Below are positions 34,000-50,644 of a DNA stretch of 64,000 nucleotides, piece by piece. The notes beneath the pieces were generated by a model. That model was not told the origin of the DNA. It worked only from the letters and a program-made list of their open reading frames with translations, and did no database searches. Position numbers and translations under genes: made by a program. Source of the DNA: Zhengitettix transpicula (Eukaryota > Arthropoda > Insecta > Orthoptera > Tetrigidae); assembly GCA_037074705.1 (NCBI GenBank), contig JAYJMR010000035.1, positions 89,501 through 153,500 of the forward strand. Reading direction: 5' to 3'. The number at the start of each line of letters is the position of its first letter. Positions within the stretch are counted from its first letter, which is position 1.

Positions 34000-34182
34000 T
34001 CACAGAAGAGTGTATATATATATACATGTAAAGAAACTTTAGTAGAGAAGAAATTAAAATTATAAAATAATTCGATCCGCGGAATATTAATTTGTAAGTT
34101 TTTACTAATGTTCGCTTGCAACAGCTATGCTGCGTGCGTGCGGCGGCGAGGAAGACGTTCGTAGATTACAACGGGCAGTCGT

Positions 34183-34226
<44 letters not shown>

Positions 34227-34409
34227 TCACAGAAGAGTGTATATATATATACATGTAAAGAAACTTTAGTAGAGAAGAAATTAAAATTATAAAATAATTC
34301 GATCCGCGGAATATTAATTTGTAAGTTTTTACTAATGTTCGCTTGCAACAGCTATGCTGCGTGCGTGCGGCGGCGAGGAAGACGTTCGTAGATTACAACG
34401 GGCAGTCGT

Positions 34410-34450
<41 letters not shown>

Positions 34451-34633
34451 TCACAGAAGAGTGTATATATATATACATGTAAAGAAACTTTAGTAGAGAA
34501 GAAATTAAAATTATAAAATAATTCGATCCGCGGAATATTAATTTGTAAGTTTTTACTAATGTTCGCTTGCAACAGCTATGCTGCGTGCGTGCGGCGGCGA
34601 GGAAGACGTTCGTAGATTACAACGGGCAGTCGT

Positions 34634-34676
<43 letters not shown>

Positions 34677-34859
34677 TCACAGAAGAGTGTATATATATAT
34701 ACATGTAAAGAAACTTTAGTAGAGAAGAAATTAAAATTATAAAATAATTCGATCCGCGGAATATTAATTTGTAAGTTTTTACTAATGTTCGCTTGCAACA
34801 GCTATGCTGCGTGCGTGCGGCGGCGAGGAAGACGTTCGTAGATTACAACGGGCAGTCGT

Positions 34860-34901
<42 letters not shown>

Positions 34902-35084
34902 TCACAGAAGAGTGTATATATATATACATGTAAAGAAACTTTAGTAGAGAAGAAATTAAAATTATAAAATAATTCGATCCGCGGAATATTAATTTGTAAG
35001 TTTTTACTAATGTTCGCTTGCAACAGCTATGCTGCGTGCGTGCGGCGGCGAGGAAGACGTTCGTAGATTACAACGGGCAGTCGT

Positions 35085-35124
<40 letters not shown>

Positions 35125-35307
35125 TCACAGAAGAGTGTATATATATATACATGTAAAGAAACTTTAGTAGAGAAGAAATTAAAATTATAAAATAATTCGA
35201 TCCGCGGAATATTAATTTGTAAGTTTTTACTAATGTTCGCTTGCAACAGCTATGCTGCGTGCGTGCGGCGGCGAGGAAGACGTTCGTAGATTACAACGGG
35301 CAGTCGT

Positions 35308-35349
<42 letters not shown>

Positions 35350-35532
35350 TCACAGAAGAGTGTATATATATATACATGTAAAGAAACTTTAGTAGAGAAG
35401 AAATTAAAATTATAAAATAATTCGATCCGCGGAATATTAATTTGTAAGTTTTTACTAATGTTCGCTTGCAACAGCTATGCTGCGTGCGTGCGGCGGCGAG
35501 GAAGACGTTCGTAGATTACAACGGGCAGTCGT

Positions 35533-35574
<42 letters not shown>

Positions 35575-35757
35575 TCACAGAAGAGTGTATATATATATAC
35601 ATGTAAAGAAACTTTAGTAGAGAAGAAATTAAAATTATAAAATAATTCGATCCGCGGAATATTAATTTGTAAGTTTTTACTAATGTTCGCTTGCAACAGC
35701 TATGCTGCGTGCGTGCGGCGGCGAGGAAGACGTTCGTAGATTACAACGGGCAGTCGT

Positions 35758-35799
<42 letters not shown>

Positions 35800-35982
35800 T
35801 CACAGAAGAGTGTATATATATATACATGTAAAGAAACTTTAGTAGAGAAGAAATTAAAATTATAAAATAATTCGATCCGCGGAATATTAATTTGTAAGTT
35901 TTTACTAATGTTCGCTTGCAACAGCTATGCTGCGTGCGTGCGGCGGCGAGGAAGACGTTCGTAGATTACAACGGGCAGTCGT

Positions 35983-36024
<42 letters not shown>

Positions 36025-36207
36025 TCACAGAAGAGTGTATATATATATACATGTAAAGAAACTTTAGTAGAGAAGAAATTAAAATTATAAAATAATTCGA
36101 TCCGCGGAATATTAATTTGTAAGTTTTTACTAATGTTCGCTTGCAACAGCTATGCTGCGTGCGTGCGGCGGCGAGGAAGACGTTCGTAGATTACAACGGG
36201 CAGTCGT

Positions 36208-36249
<42 letters not shown>

Positions 36250-36432
36250 TCACAGAAGAGTGTATATATATATACATGTAAAGAAACTTTAGTAGAGAAG
36301 AAATTAAAATTATAAAATAATTCGATCCGCGGAATATTAATTTGTAAGTTTTTACTAATGTTCGCTTGCAACAGCTATGCTGCGTGCGTGCGGCGGCGAG
36401 GAAGACGTTCGTAGATTACAACGGGCAGTCGT

Positions 36433-36473
<41 letters not shown>

Positions 36474-36656
36474 TCACAGAAGAGTGTATATATATATACA
36501 TGTAAAGAAACTTTAGTAGAGAAGAAATTAAAATTATAAAATAATTCGATCCGCGGAATATTAATTTGTAAGTTTTTACTAATGTTCGCTTGCAACAGCT
36601 ATGCTGCGTGCGTGCGGCGGCGAGGAAGACGTTCGTAGATTACAACGGGCAGTCGT

Positions 36657-36698
<42 letters not shown>

Positions 36699-36881
36699 TC
36701 ACAGAAGAGTGTATATATATATACATGTAAAGAAACTTTAGTAGAGAAGAAATTAAAATTATAAAATAATTCGATCCGCGGAATATTAATTTGTAAGTTT
36801 TTACTAATGTTCGCTTGCAACAGCTATGCTGCGTGCGTGCGGCGGCGAGGAAGACGTTCGTAGATTACAACGGGCAGTCGT

Positions 36882-36923
<42 letters not shown>

Positions 36924-37106
36924 TCACAGAAGAGTGTATATATATATACATGTAAAGAAACTTTAGTAGAGAAGAAATTAAAATTATAAAATAATTCGAT
37001 CCGCGGAATATTAATTTGTAAGTTTTTACTAATGTTCGCTTGCAACAGCTATGCTGCGTGCGTGCGGCGGCGAGGAAGACGTTCGTAGATTACAACGGGC
37101 AGTCGT

Positions 37107-37148
<42 letters not shown>

Positions 37149-37290
37149 TCACAGAAGAGTGTATATATATATACATGTAAAGAAACTTTAGTAGAGAAGA
37201 AATTAAAATTTACTAATGTTCGCTTGCAACAGCTATGCTGCGTGCGTGCGGCGGCGAGGAAGACGTTCGTAGATTACAACGGGCAGTCGT

Positions 37291-37335
<45 letters not shown>

Positions 37336-37518
37336 TCACAGAAGAGTGTATATATATATACATGTAAAGAAACTTTAGTAGAGAAGAAATTAAAATTATA
37401 AAATAATTCGATCCGCGGAATATTAATTTGTAAGTTTTTACTAATGTTCGCTTGCAACAGCTATGCTGCGTGCGTGCGGCGGCGAGGAAGACGTTCGTAG
37501 ATTACAACGGGCAGTCGT

Positions 37519-37561
<43 letters not shown>

Positions 37562-37744
37562 TCACAGAAGAGTGTATATATATATACATGTAAAGAAACT
37601 TTAGTAGAGAAGAAATTAAAATTATAAAATAATTCGATCCGCGGAATATTAATTTGTAAGTTTTTACTAATGTTCGCTTGCAACAGCTATGCTGCGTGCG
37701 TGCGGCGGCGAGGAAGACGTTCGTAGATTACAACGGGCAGTCGT

Positions 37745-37785
<41 letters not shown>

Positions 37786-37968
37786 TCACAGAAGAGTGTA
37801 TATATATATACATGTAAAGAAACTTTAGTAGAGAAGAAATTAAAATTATAAAATAATTCGATCCGCGGAATATTAATTTGTAAGTTTTTACTAATGTTCG
37901 CTTGCAACAGCTATGCTGCGTGCGTGCGGCGGCGAGGAAGACGTTCGTAGATTACAACGGGCAGTCGT

Positions 37969-38010
<42 letters not shown>

Positions 38011-38193
38011 TCACAGAAGAGTGTATATATATATACATGTAAAGAAACTTTAGTAGAGAAGAAATTAAAATTATAAAATAATTCGATCCGCGGAATATTA
38101 ATTTGTAAGTTTTTACTAATGTTCGCTTGCAACAGCTATGCTGCGTGCGTGCGGCGGCGAGGAAGACGTTCGTAGATTACAACGGGCAGTCGT

Positions 38194-38237
<44 letters not shown>

Positions 38238-38420
38238 TCACAGAAGAGTGTATATATATATACATGTAAAGAAACTTTAGTAGAGAAGAAATTAAAATTA
38301 TAAAATAATTCGATCCGCGGAATATTAATTTGTAAGTTTTTACTAATGTTCGCTTGCAACAGCTATGCTGCGTGCGTGCGGCGGCGAGGAAGACGTTCGT
38401 AGATTACAACGGGCAGTCGT

Positions 38421-38463
<43 letters not shown>

Positions 38464-38646
38464 TCACAGAAGAGTGTATATATATATACATGTAAAGAAA
38501 CTTTAGTAGAGAAGAAATTAAAATTATAAAATAATTCGATCCGCGGAATATTAATTTGTAAGTTTTTACTAATGTTCGCTTGCAACAGCTATGCTGCGTG
38601 CGTGCGGCGGCGAGGAAGACGTTCGTAGATTACAACGGGCAGTCGT

Positions 38647-38688
<42 letters not shown>

Positions 38689-38871
38689 TCACAGAAGAGT
38701 GTATATATATATACATGTAAAGAAACTTTAGTAGAGAAGAAATTAAAATTATAAAATAATTCGATCCGCGGAATATTAATTTGTAAGTTTTTACTAATGT
38801 TCGCTTGCAACAGCTATGCTGCGTGCGTGCGGCGGCGAGGAAGACGTTCGTAGATTACAACGGGCAGTCGT

Positions 38872-38914
<43 letters not shown>

Positions 38915-39097
38915 TCACAGAAGAGTGTATATATATATACATGTAAAGAAACTTTAGTAGAGAAGAAATTAAAATTATAAAATAATTCGATCCGCGGAAT
39001 ATTAATTTGTAAGTTTTTACTAATGTTCGCTTGCAACAGCTATGCTGCGTGCGTGCGGCGGCGAGGAAGACGTTCGTAGATTACAACGGGCAGTCGT

Positions 39098-39138
<41 letters not shown>

Positions 39139-39321
39139 TCACAGAAGAGTGTATATATATATACATGTAAAGAAACTTTAGTAGAGAAGAAATTAAAATT
39201 ATAAAATAATTCGATCCGCGGAATATTAATTTGTAAGTTTTTACTAATGTTCGCTTGCAACAGCTATGCTGCGTGCGTGCGGCGGCGAGGAAGACGTTCG
39301 TAGATTACAACGGGCAGTCGT

Positions 39322-39362
<41 letters not shown>

Positions 39363-39545
39363 TCACAGAAGAGTGTATATATATATACATGTAAAGAAAC
39401 TTTAGTAGAGAAGAAATTAAAATTATAAAATAATTCGATCCGCGGAATATTAATTTGTAAGTTTTTACTAATGTTCGCTTGCAACAGCTATGCTGCGTGC
39501 GTGCGGCGGCGAGGAAGACGTTCGTAGATTACAACGGGCAGTCGT

Positions 39546-39588
<43 letters not shown>

Positions 39589-39771
39589 TCACAGAAGAGT
39601 GTATATATATATACATGTAAAGAAACTTTAGTAGAGAAGAAATTAAAATTATAAAATAATTCGATCCGCGGAATATTAATTTGTAAGTTTTTACTAATGT
39701 TCGCTTGCAACAGCTATGCTGCGTGCGTGCGGCGGCGAGGAAGACGTTCGTAGATTACAACGGGCAGTCGT

Positions 39772-39814
<43 letters not shown>

Positions 39815-39997
39815 TCACAGAAGAGTGTATATATATATACATGTAAAGAAACTTTAGTAGAGAAGAAATTAAAATTATAAAATAATTCGATCCGCGGAAT
39901 ATTAATTTGTAAGTTTTTACTAATGTTCGCTTGCAACAGCTATGCTGCGTGCGTGCGGCGGCGAGGAAGACGTTCGTAGATTACAACGGGCAGTCGT

Positions 39998-40039
<42 letters not shown>

Positions 40040-40222
40040 TCACAGAAGAGTGTATATATATATACATGTAAAGAAACTTTAGTAGAGAAGAAATTAAAAT
40101 TATAAAATAATTCGATCCGCGGAATATTAATTTGTAAGTTTTTACTAATGTTCGCTTGCAACAGCTATGCTGCGTGCGTGCGGCGGCGAGGAAGACGTTC
40201 GTAGATTACAACGGGCAGTCGT

Positions 40223-40265
<43 letters not shown>

Positions 40266-40448
40266 TCACAGAAGAGTGTATATATATATACATGTAAAGA
40301 AACTTTAGTAGAGAAGAAATTAAAATTATAAAATAATTCGATCCGCGGAATATTAATTTGTAAGTTTTTACTAATGTTCGCTTGCAACAGCTATGCTGCG
40401 TGCGTGCGGCGGCGAGGAAGACGTTCGTAGATTACAACGGGCAGTCGT

Positions 40449-40491
<43 letters not shown>

Positions 40492-40674
40492 TCACAGAAG
40501 AGTGTATATATATATACATGTAAAGAAACTTTAGTAGAGAAGAAATTAAAATTATAAAATAATTCGATCCGCGGAATATTAATTTGTAAGTTTTTACTAA
40601 TGTTCGCTTGCAACAGCTATGCTGCGTGCGTGCGGCGGCGAGGAAGACGTTCGTAGATTACAACGGGCAGTCGT

Positions 40675-40717
<43 letters not shown>

Positions 40718-40900
40718 TCACAGAAGAGTGTATATATATATACATGTAAAGAAACTTTAGTAGAGAAGAAATTAAAATTATAAAATAATTCGATCCGCGG
40801 AATATTAATTTGTAAGTTTTTACTAATGTTCGCTTGCAACAGCTATGCTGCGTGCGTGCGGCGGCGAGGAAGACGTTCGTAGATTACAACGGGCAGTCGT

Positions 40901-40941
<41 letters not shown>

Positions 40942-41124
40942 TCACAGAAGAGTGTATATATATATACATGTAAAGAAACTTTAGTAGAGAAGAAATTAAA
41001 ATTATAAAATAATTCGATCCGCGGAATATTAATTTGTAAGTTTTTACTAATGTTCGCTTGCAACAGCTATGCTGCGTGCGTGCGGCGGCGAGGAAGACGT
41101 TCGTAGATTACAACGGGCAGTCGT

Positions 41125-41166
<42 letters not shown>

Positions 41167-41349
41167 TCACAGAAGAGTGTATATATATATACATGTAAAG
41201 AAACTTTAGTAGAGAAGAAATTAAAATTATAAAATAATTCGATCCGCGGAATATTAATTTGTAAGTTTTTACTAATGTTCGCTTGCAACAGCTATGCTGC
41301 GTGCGTGCGGCGGCGAGGAAGACGTTCGTAGATTACAACGGGCAGTCGT

Positions 41350-41391
<42 letters not shown>

Positions 41392-41569
41392 TCACAGAAG
41401 AGTGTATATATATATACATGTAAAGAAACTTTAGTAGAGAAGAAATTAAAATTATAAAATAATTCGATCCGCGGTAATTTGTAAGTTTTTACTAATGTTC
41501 GCTTGCAACAGCTATGCTGCGTGCGTGCGGCGGCGAGGAAGACGTTCGTAGATTACAACGGGCAGTCGT

Positions 41570-41612
<43 letters not shown>

Positions 41613-41795
41613 TCACAGAAGAGTGTATATATATATACATGTAAAGAAACTTTAGTAGAGAAGAAATTAAAATTATAAAATAATTCGATCCGCGGAATAT
41701 TAATTTGTAAGTTTTTACTAATGTTCGCTTGCAACAGCTATGCTGCGTGCGTGCGGCGGCGAGGAAGACGTTCGTAGATTACAACGGGCAGTCGT

Positions 41796-41836
<41 letters not shown>

Positions 41837-42019
41837 TCACAGAAGAGTGTATATATATATACATGTAAAGAAACTTTAGTAGAGAAGAAATTAAAATTAT
41901 AAAATAATTCGATCCGCGGAATATTAATTTGTAAGTTTTTACTAATGTTCGCTTGCAACAGCTATGCTGCGTGCGTGCGGCGGCGAGGAAGACGTTCGTA
42001 GATTACAACGGGCAGTCGT

Positions 42020-42061
<42 letters not shown>

Positions 42062-42244
42062 TCACAGAAGAGTGTATATATATATACATGTAAAGAAACT
42101 TTAGTAGAGAAGAAATTAAAATTATAAAATAATTCGATCCGCGGAATATTAATTTGTAAGTTTTTACTAATGTTCGCTTGCAACAGCTATGCTGCGTGCG
42201 TGCGGCGGCGAGGAAGACGTTCGTAGATTACAACGGGCAGTCGT

Positions 42245-42286
<42 letters not shown>

Positions 42287-42469
42287 TCACAGAAGAGTGT
42301 ATATATATATACATGTAAAGAAACTTTAGTAGAGAAGAAATTAAAATTATAAAATAATTCGATCCGCGGAATATTAATTTGTAAGTTTTTACTAATGTTC
42401 GCTTGCAACAGCTATGCTGCGTGCGTGCGGCGGCGAGGAAGACGTTCGTAGATTACAACGGGCAGTCGT

Positions 42470-42511
<42 letters not shown>

Positions 42512-42694
42512 TCACAGAAGAGTGTATATATATATACATGTAAAGAAACTTTAGTAGAGAAGAAATTAAAATTATAAAATAATTCGATCCGCGGAATATT
42601 AATTTGTAAGTTTTTACTAATGTTCGCTTGCAACAGCTATGCTGCGTGCGTGCGGCGGCGAGGAAGACGTTCGTAGATTACAACGGGCAGTCGT

Positions 42695-42737
<43 letters not shown>

Positions 42738-42920
42738 TCACAGAAGAGTGTATATATATATACATGTAAAGAAACTTTAGTAGAGAAGAAATTAAAATTA
42801 TAAAATAATTCGATCCGCGGAATATTAATTTGTAAGTTTTTACTAATGTTCGCTTGCAACAGCTATGCTGCGTGCGTGCGGCGGCGAGGAAGACGTTCGT
42901 AGATTACAACGGGCAGTCGT

Positions 42921-42962
<42 letters not shown>

Positions 42963-43145
42963 TCACAGAAGAGTGTATATATATATACATGTAAAGAAAC
43001 TTTAGTAGAGAAGAAATTAAAATTATAAAATAATTCGATCCGCGGAATATTAATTTGTAAGTTTTTACTAATGTTCGCTTGCAACAGCTATGCTGCGTGC
43101 GTGCGGCGGCGAGGAAGACGTTCGTAGATTACAACGGGCAGTCGT

Positions 43146-43187
<42 letters not shown>

Positions 43188-43370
43188 TCACAGAAGAGTG
43201 TATATATATATACATGTAAAGAAACTTTAGTAGAGAAGAAATTAAAATTATAAAATAATTCGATCCGCGGAATATTAATTTGTAAGTTTTTACTAATGTT
43301 CGCTTGCAACAGCTATGCTGCGTGCGTGCGGCGGCGAGGAAGACGTTCGTAGATTACAACGGGCAGTCGT

Positions 43371-43413
<43 letters not shown>

Positions 43414-43596
43414 TCACAGAAGAGTGTATATATATATACATGTAAAGAAACTTTAGTAGAGAAGAAATTAAAATTATAAAATAATTCGATCCGCGGAATA
43501 TTAATTTGTAAGTTTTTACTAATGTTCGCTTGCAACAGCTATGCTGCGTGCGTGCGGCGGCGAGGAAGACGTTCGTAGATTACAACGGGCAGTCGT

Positions 43597-43639
<43 letters not shown>

Positions 43640-43822
43640 TCACAGAAGAGTGTATATATATATACATGTAAAGAAACTTTAGTAGAGAAGAAATTAAAAT
43701 TATAAAATAATTCGATCCGCGGAATATTAATTTGTAAGTTTTTACTAATGTTCGCTTGCAACAGCTATGCTGCGTGCGTGCGGCGGCGAGGAAGACGTTC
43801 GTAGATTACAACGGGCAGTCGT

Positions 43823-43865
<43 letters not shown>

Positions 43866-44048
43866 TCACAGAAGAGTGTATATATATATACATGTAAAGA
43901 AACTTTAGTAGAGAAGAAATTAAAATTATAAAATAATTCGATCCGCGGAATATTAATTTGTAAGTTTTTACTAATGTTCGCTTGCAACAGCTATGCTGCG
44001 TGCGTGCGGCGGCGAGGAAGACGTTCGTAGATTACAACGGGCAGTCGT

Positions 44049-44091
<43 letters not shown>

Positions 44092-44274
44092 TCACAGAAG
44101 AGTGTATATATATATACATGTAAAGAAACTTTAGTAGAGAAGAAATTAAAATTATAAAATAATTCGATCCGCGGAATATTAATTTGTAAGTTTTTACTAA
44201 TGTTCGCTTGCAACAGCTATGCTGCGTGCGTGCGGCGGCGAGGAAGACGTTCGTAGATTACAACGGGCAGTCGT

Positions 44275-44318
<44 letters not shown>

Positions 44319-44501
44319 TCACAGAAGAGTGTATATATATATACATGTAAAGAAACTTTAGTAGAGAAGAAATTAAAATTATAAAATAATTCGATCCGCG
44401 GAATATTAATTTGTAAGTTTTTACTAATGTTCGCTTGCAACAGCTATGCTGCGTGCGTGCGGCGGCGAGGAAGACGTTCGTAGATTACAACGGGCAGTCG
44501 T

Positions 44502-44544
<43 letters not shown>

Positions 44545-44727
44545 TCACAGAAGAGTGTATATATATATACATGTAAAGAAACTTTAGTAGAGAAGAAATT
44601 AAAATTATAAAATAATTCGATCCGCGGAATATTAATTTGTAAGTTTTTACTAATGTTCGCTTGCAACAGCTATGCTGCGTGCGTGCGGCGGCGAGGAAGA
44701 CGTTCGTAGATTACAACGGGCAGTCGT

Positions 44728-44770
<43 letters not shown>

Positions 44771-44953
44771 TCACAGAAGAGTGTATATATATATACATGT
44801 AAAGAAACTTTAGTAGAGAAGAAATTAAAATTATAAAATAATTCGATCCGCGGAATATTAATTTGTAAGTTTTTACTAATGTTCGCTTGCAACAGCTATG
44901 CTGCGTGCGTGCGGCGGCGAGGAAGACGTTCGTAGATTACAACGGGCAGTCGT

Positions 44954-44996
<43 letters not shown>

Positions 44997-45179
44997 TCAC
45001 AGAAGAGTGTATATATATATACATGTAAAGAAACTTTAGTAGAGAAGAAATTAAAATTATAAAATAATTCGATCCGCGGAATATTAATTTGTAAGTTTTT
45101 ACTAATGTTCGCTTGCAACAGCTATGCTGCGTGCGTGCGGCGGCGAGGAAGACGTTCGTAGATTACAACGGGCAGTCGT

Positions 45180-45221
<42 letters not shown>

Positions 45222-45404
45222 TCACAGAAGAGTGTATATATATATACATGTAAAGAAACTTTAGTAGAGAAGAAATTAAAATTATAAAATAATTCGATCC
45301 GCGGAATATTAATTTGTAAGTTTTTACTAATGTTCGCTTGCAACAGCTATGCTGCGTGCGTGCGGCGGCGAGGAAGACGTTCGTAGATTACAACGGGCAG
45401 TCGT

Positions 45405-45447
<43 letters not shown>

Positions 45448-45630
45448 TCACAGAAGAGTGTATATATATATACATGTAAAGAAACTTTAGTAGAGAAGAA
45501 ATTAAAATTATAAAATAATTCGATCCGCGGAATATTAATTTGTAAGTTTTTACTAATGTTCGCTTGCAACAGCTATGCTGCGTGCGTGCGGCGGCGAGGA
45601 AGACGTTCGTAGATTACAACGGGCAGTCGT

Positions 45631-45673
<43 letters not shown>

Positions 45674-45856
45674 TCACAGAAGAGTGTATATATATATACA
45701 TGTAAAGAAACTTTAGTAGAGAAGAAATTAAAATTATAAAATAATTCGATCCGCGGAATATTAATTTGTAAGTTTTTACTAATGTTCGCTTGCAACAGCT
45801 ATGCTGCGTGCGTGCGGCGGCGAGGAAGACGTTCGTAGATTACAACGGGCAGTCGT

Positions 45857-45899
<43 letters not shown>

Positions 45900-46082
45900 T
45901 CACAGAAGAGTGTATATATATATACATGTAAAGAAACTTTAGTAGAGAAGAAATTAAAATTATAAAATAATTCGATCCGCGGAATATTAATTTGTAAGTT
46001 TTTACTAATGTTCGCTTGCAACAGCTATGCTGCGTGCGTGCGGCGGCGAGGAAGACGTTCGTAGATTACAACGGGCAGTCGT

Positions 46083-46124
<42 letters not shown>

Positions 46125-46307
46125 TCACAGAAGAGTGTATATATATATACATGTAAAGAAACTTTAGTAGAGAAGAAATTAAAATTATAAAATAATTCGA
46201 TCCGCGGAATATTAATTTGTAAGTTTTTACTAATGTTCGCTTGCAACAGCTATGCTGCGTGCGTGCGGCGGCGAGGAAGACGTTCGTAGATTACAACGGG
46301 CAGTCGT

Positions 46308-46348
<41 letters not shown>

Positions 46349-46531
46349 TCACAGAAGAGTGTATATATATATACATGTAAAGAAACTTTAGTAGAGAAGA
46401 AATTAAAATTATAAAATAATTCGATCCGCGGAATATTAATTTGTAAGTTTTTACTAATGTTCGCTTGCAACAGCTATGCTGCGTGCGTGCGGCGGCGAGG
46501 AAGACGTTCGTAGATTACAACGGGCAGTCGT

Positions 46532-46573
<42 letters not shown>

Positions 46574-46756
46574 TCACAGAAGAGTGTATATATATATACA
46601 TGTAAAGAAACTTTAGTAGAGAAGAAATTAAAATTATAAAATAATTCGATCCGCGGAATATTAATTTGTAAGTTTTTACTAATGTTCGCTTGCAACAGCT
46701 ATGCTGCGTGCGTGCGGCGGCGAGGAAGACGTTCGTAGATTACAACGGGCAGTCGT

Positions 46757-46798
<42 letters not shown>

Positions 46799-46981
46799 TC
46801 ACAGAAGAGTGTATATATATATACATGTAAAGAAACTTTAGTAGAGAAGAAATTAAAATTATAAAATAATTCGATCCGCGGAATATTAATTTGTAAGTTT
46901 TTACTAATGTTCGCTTGCAACAGCTATGCTGCGTGCGTGCGGCGGCGAGGAAGACGTTCGTAGATTACAACGGGCAGTCGT

Positions 46982-47023
<42 letters not shown>

Positions 47024-47206
47024 TCACAGAAGAGTGTATATATATATACATGTAAAGAAACTTTAGTAGAGAAGAAATTAAAATTATAAAATAATTCGAT
47101 CCGCGGAATATTAATTTGTAAGTTTTTACTAATGTTCGCTTGCAACAGCTATGCTGCGTGCGTGCGGCGGCGAGGAAGACGTTCGTAGATTACAACGGGC
47201 AGTCGT

Positions 47207-47249
<43 letters not shown>

Positions 47250-47432
47250 TCACAGAAGAGTGTATATATATATACATGTAAAGAAACTTTAGTAGAGAAG
47301 AAATTAAAATTATAAAATAATTCGATCCGCGGAATATTAATTTGTAAGTTTTTACTAATGTTCGCTTGCAACAGCTATGCTGCGTGCGTGCGGCGGCGAG
47401 GAAGACGTTCGTAGATTACAACGGGCAGTCGT

Positions 47433-47475
<43 letters not shown>

Positions 47476-47658
47476 TCACAGAAGAGTGTATATATATATA
47501 CATGTAAAGAAACTTTAGTAGAGAAGAAATTAAAATTATAAAATAATTCGATCCGCGGAATATTAATTTGTAAGTTTTTACTAATGTTCGCTTGCAACAG
47601 CTATGCTGCGTGCGTGCGGCGGCGAGGAAGACGTTCGTAGATTACAACGGGCAGTCGT

Positions 47659-47701
<43 letters not shown>

Positions 47702-47884
47702 TCACAGAAGAGTGTATATATATATACATGTAAAGAAACTTTAGTAGAGAAGAAATTAAAATTATAAAATAATTCGATCCGCGGAATATTAATTTGTAAG
47801 TTTTTACTAATGTTCGCTTGCAACAGCTATGCTGCGTGCGTGCGGCGGCGAGGAAGACGTTCGTAGATTACAACGGGCAGTCGT

Positions 47885-47927
<43 letters not shown>

Positions 47928-48110
47928 TCACAGAAGAGTGTATATATATATACATGTAAAGAAACTTTAGTAGAGAAGAAATTAAAATTATAAAATAATT
48001 CGATCCGCGGAATATTAATTTGTAAGTTTTTACTAATGTTCGCTTGCAACAGCTATGCTGCGTGCGTGCGGCGGCGAGGAAGACGTTCGTAGATTACAAC
48101 GGGCAGTCGT

Positions 48111-48153
<43 letters not shown>

Positions 48154-48336
48154 TCACAGAAGAGTGTATATATATATACATGTAAAGAAACTTTAGTAGA
48201 GAAGAAATTAAAATTATAAAATAATTCGATCCGCGGAATATTAATTTGTAAGTTTTTACTAATGTTCGCTTGCAACAGCTATGCTGCGTGCGTGCGGCGG
48301 CGAGGAAGACGTTCGTAGATTACAACGGGCAGTCGT

Positions 48337-48380
<44 letters not shown>

Positions 48381-48563
48381 TCACAGAAGAGTGTATATAT
48401 ATATACATGTAAAGAAACTTTAGTAGAGAAGAAATTAAAATTATAAAATAATTCGATCCGCGGAATATTAATTTGTAAGTTTTTACTAATGTTCGCTTGC
48501 AACAGCTATGCTGCGTGCGTGCGGCGGCGAGGAAGACGTTCGTAGATTACAACGGGCAGTCGT

Positions 48564-48606
<43 letters not shown>

Positions 48607-48789
48607 TCACAGAAGAGTGTATATATATATACATGTAAAGAAACTTTAGTAGAGAAGAAATTAAAATTATAAAATAATTCGATCCGCGGAATATTAATTT
48701 GTAAGTTTTTACTAATGTTCGCTTGCAACAGCTATGCTGCGTGCGTGCGGCGGCGAGGAAGACGTTCGTAGATTACAACGGGCAGTCGT

Positions 48790-48833
<44 letters not shown>

Positions 48834-49016
48834 TCACAGAAGAGTGTATATATATATACATGTAAAGAAACTTTAGTAGAGAAGAAATTAAAATTATAAA
48901 ATAATTCGATCCGCGGAATATTAATTTGTAAGTTTTTACTAATGTTCGCTTGCAACAGCTATGCTGCGTGCGTGCGGCGGCGAGGAAGACGTTCGTAGAT
49001 TACAACGGGCAGTCGT

Positions 49017-49059
<43 letters not shown>

Positions 49060-49242
49060 TCACAGAAGAGTGTATATATATATACATGTAAAGAAACTTT
49101 AGTAGAGAAGAAATTAAAATTATAAAATAATTCGATCCGCGGAATATTAATTTGTAAGTTTTTACTAATGTTCGCTTGCAACAGCTATGCTGCGTGCGTG
49201 CGGCGGCGAGGAAGACGTTCGTAGATTACAACGGGCAGTCGT

Positions 49243-49284
<42 letters not shown>

Positions 49285-49467
49285 TCACAGAAGAGTGTAT
49301 ATATATATACATGTAAAGAAACTTTAGTAGAGAAGAAATTAAAATTATAAAATAATTCGATCCGCGGAATATTAATTTGTAAGTTTTTACTAATGTTCGC
49401 TTGCAACAGCTATGCTGCGTGCGTGCGGCGGCGAGGAAGACGTTCGTAGATTACAACGGGCAGTCGT

Positions 49468-49511
<44 letters not shown>

Positions 49512-49694
49512 TCACAGAAGAGTGTATATATATATACATGTAAAGAAACTTTAGTAGAGAAGAAATTAAAATTATAAAATAATTCGATCCGCGGAATATT
49601 AATTTGTAAGTTTTTACTAATGTTCGCTTGCAACAGCTATGCTGCGTGCGTGCGGCGGCGAGGAAGACGTTCGTAGATTACAACGGGCAGTCGT

Positions 49695-49736
<42 letters not shown>

Positions 49737-49919
49737 TCACAGAAGAGTGTATATATATATACATGTAAAGAAACTTTAGTAGAGAAGAAATTAAAATTAT
49801 AAAATAATTCGATCCGCGGAATATTAATTTGTAAGTTTTTACTAATGTTCGCTTGCAACAGCTATGCTGCGTGCGTGCGGCGGCGAGGAAGACGTTCGTA
49901 GATTACAACGGGCAGTCGT

Positions 49920-49963
<44 letters not shown>

Positions 49964-50146
49964 TCACAGAAGAGTGTATATATATATACATGTAAAGAAA
50001 CTTTAGTAGAGAAGAAATTAAAATTATAAAATAATTCGATCCGCGGAATATTAATTTGTAAGTTTTTACTAATGTTCGCTTGCAACAGCTATGCTGCGTG
50101 CGTGCGGCGGCGAGGAAGACGTTCGTAGATTACAACGGGCAGTCGT

Positions 50147-50188
<42 letters not shown>

Positions 50189-50373
50189 TCACAGAAGAGT
50201 GTATATATATATATACATGTAAAGAAACTTTAGTAGAGAAGAAATTAAAATTATAAAATAATTCGATCCGCGGAATATTAATTTGTAAGTTGTTACTAAT
50301 GTTCGCTTGCAACAGCTATGCTGCGTGCGTGCGGCGGCGAGGAAGACGTTCGTAGATTACAACGGGCAGTCGT

Positions 50374-50413
<40 letters not shown>

Positions 50414-50598
50414 TCACAGAAGAGTGTATATATATATATACATGTAAAGAAACTTTAGTAGAGAAGAAATTAAAATTATAAAATAATTCGATCCGCGGAA
50501 TATTAATTTGTAAGTTTTTACTAATGTTCGCTTGCAACAGCTATGCTGCGTGCGTGCGGCGGCGAGGAAGACGTTCGTAGATTACAACGGGCAGTCGT

Positions 50599-50644
<46 letters not shown>

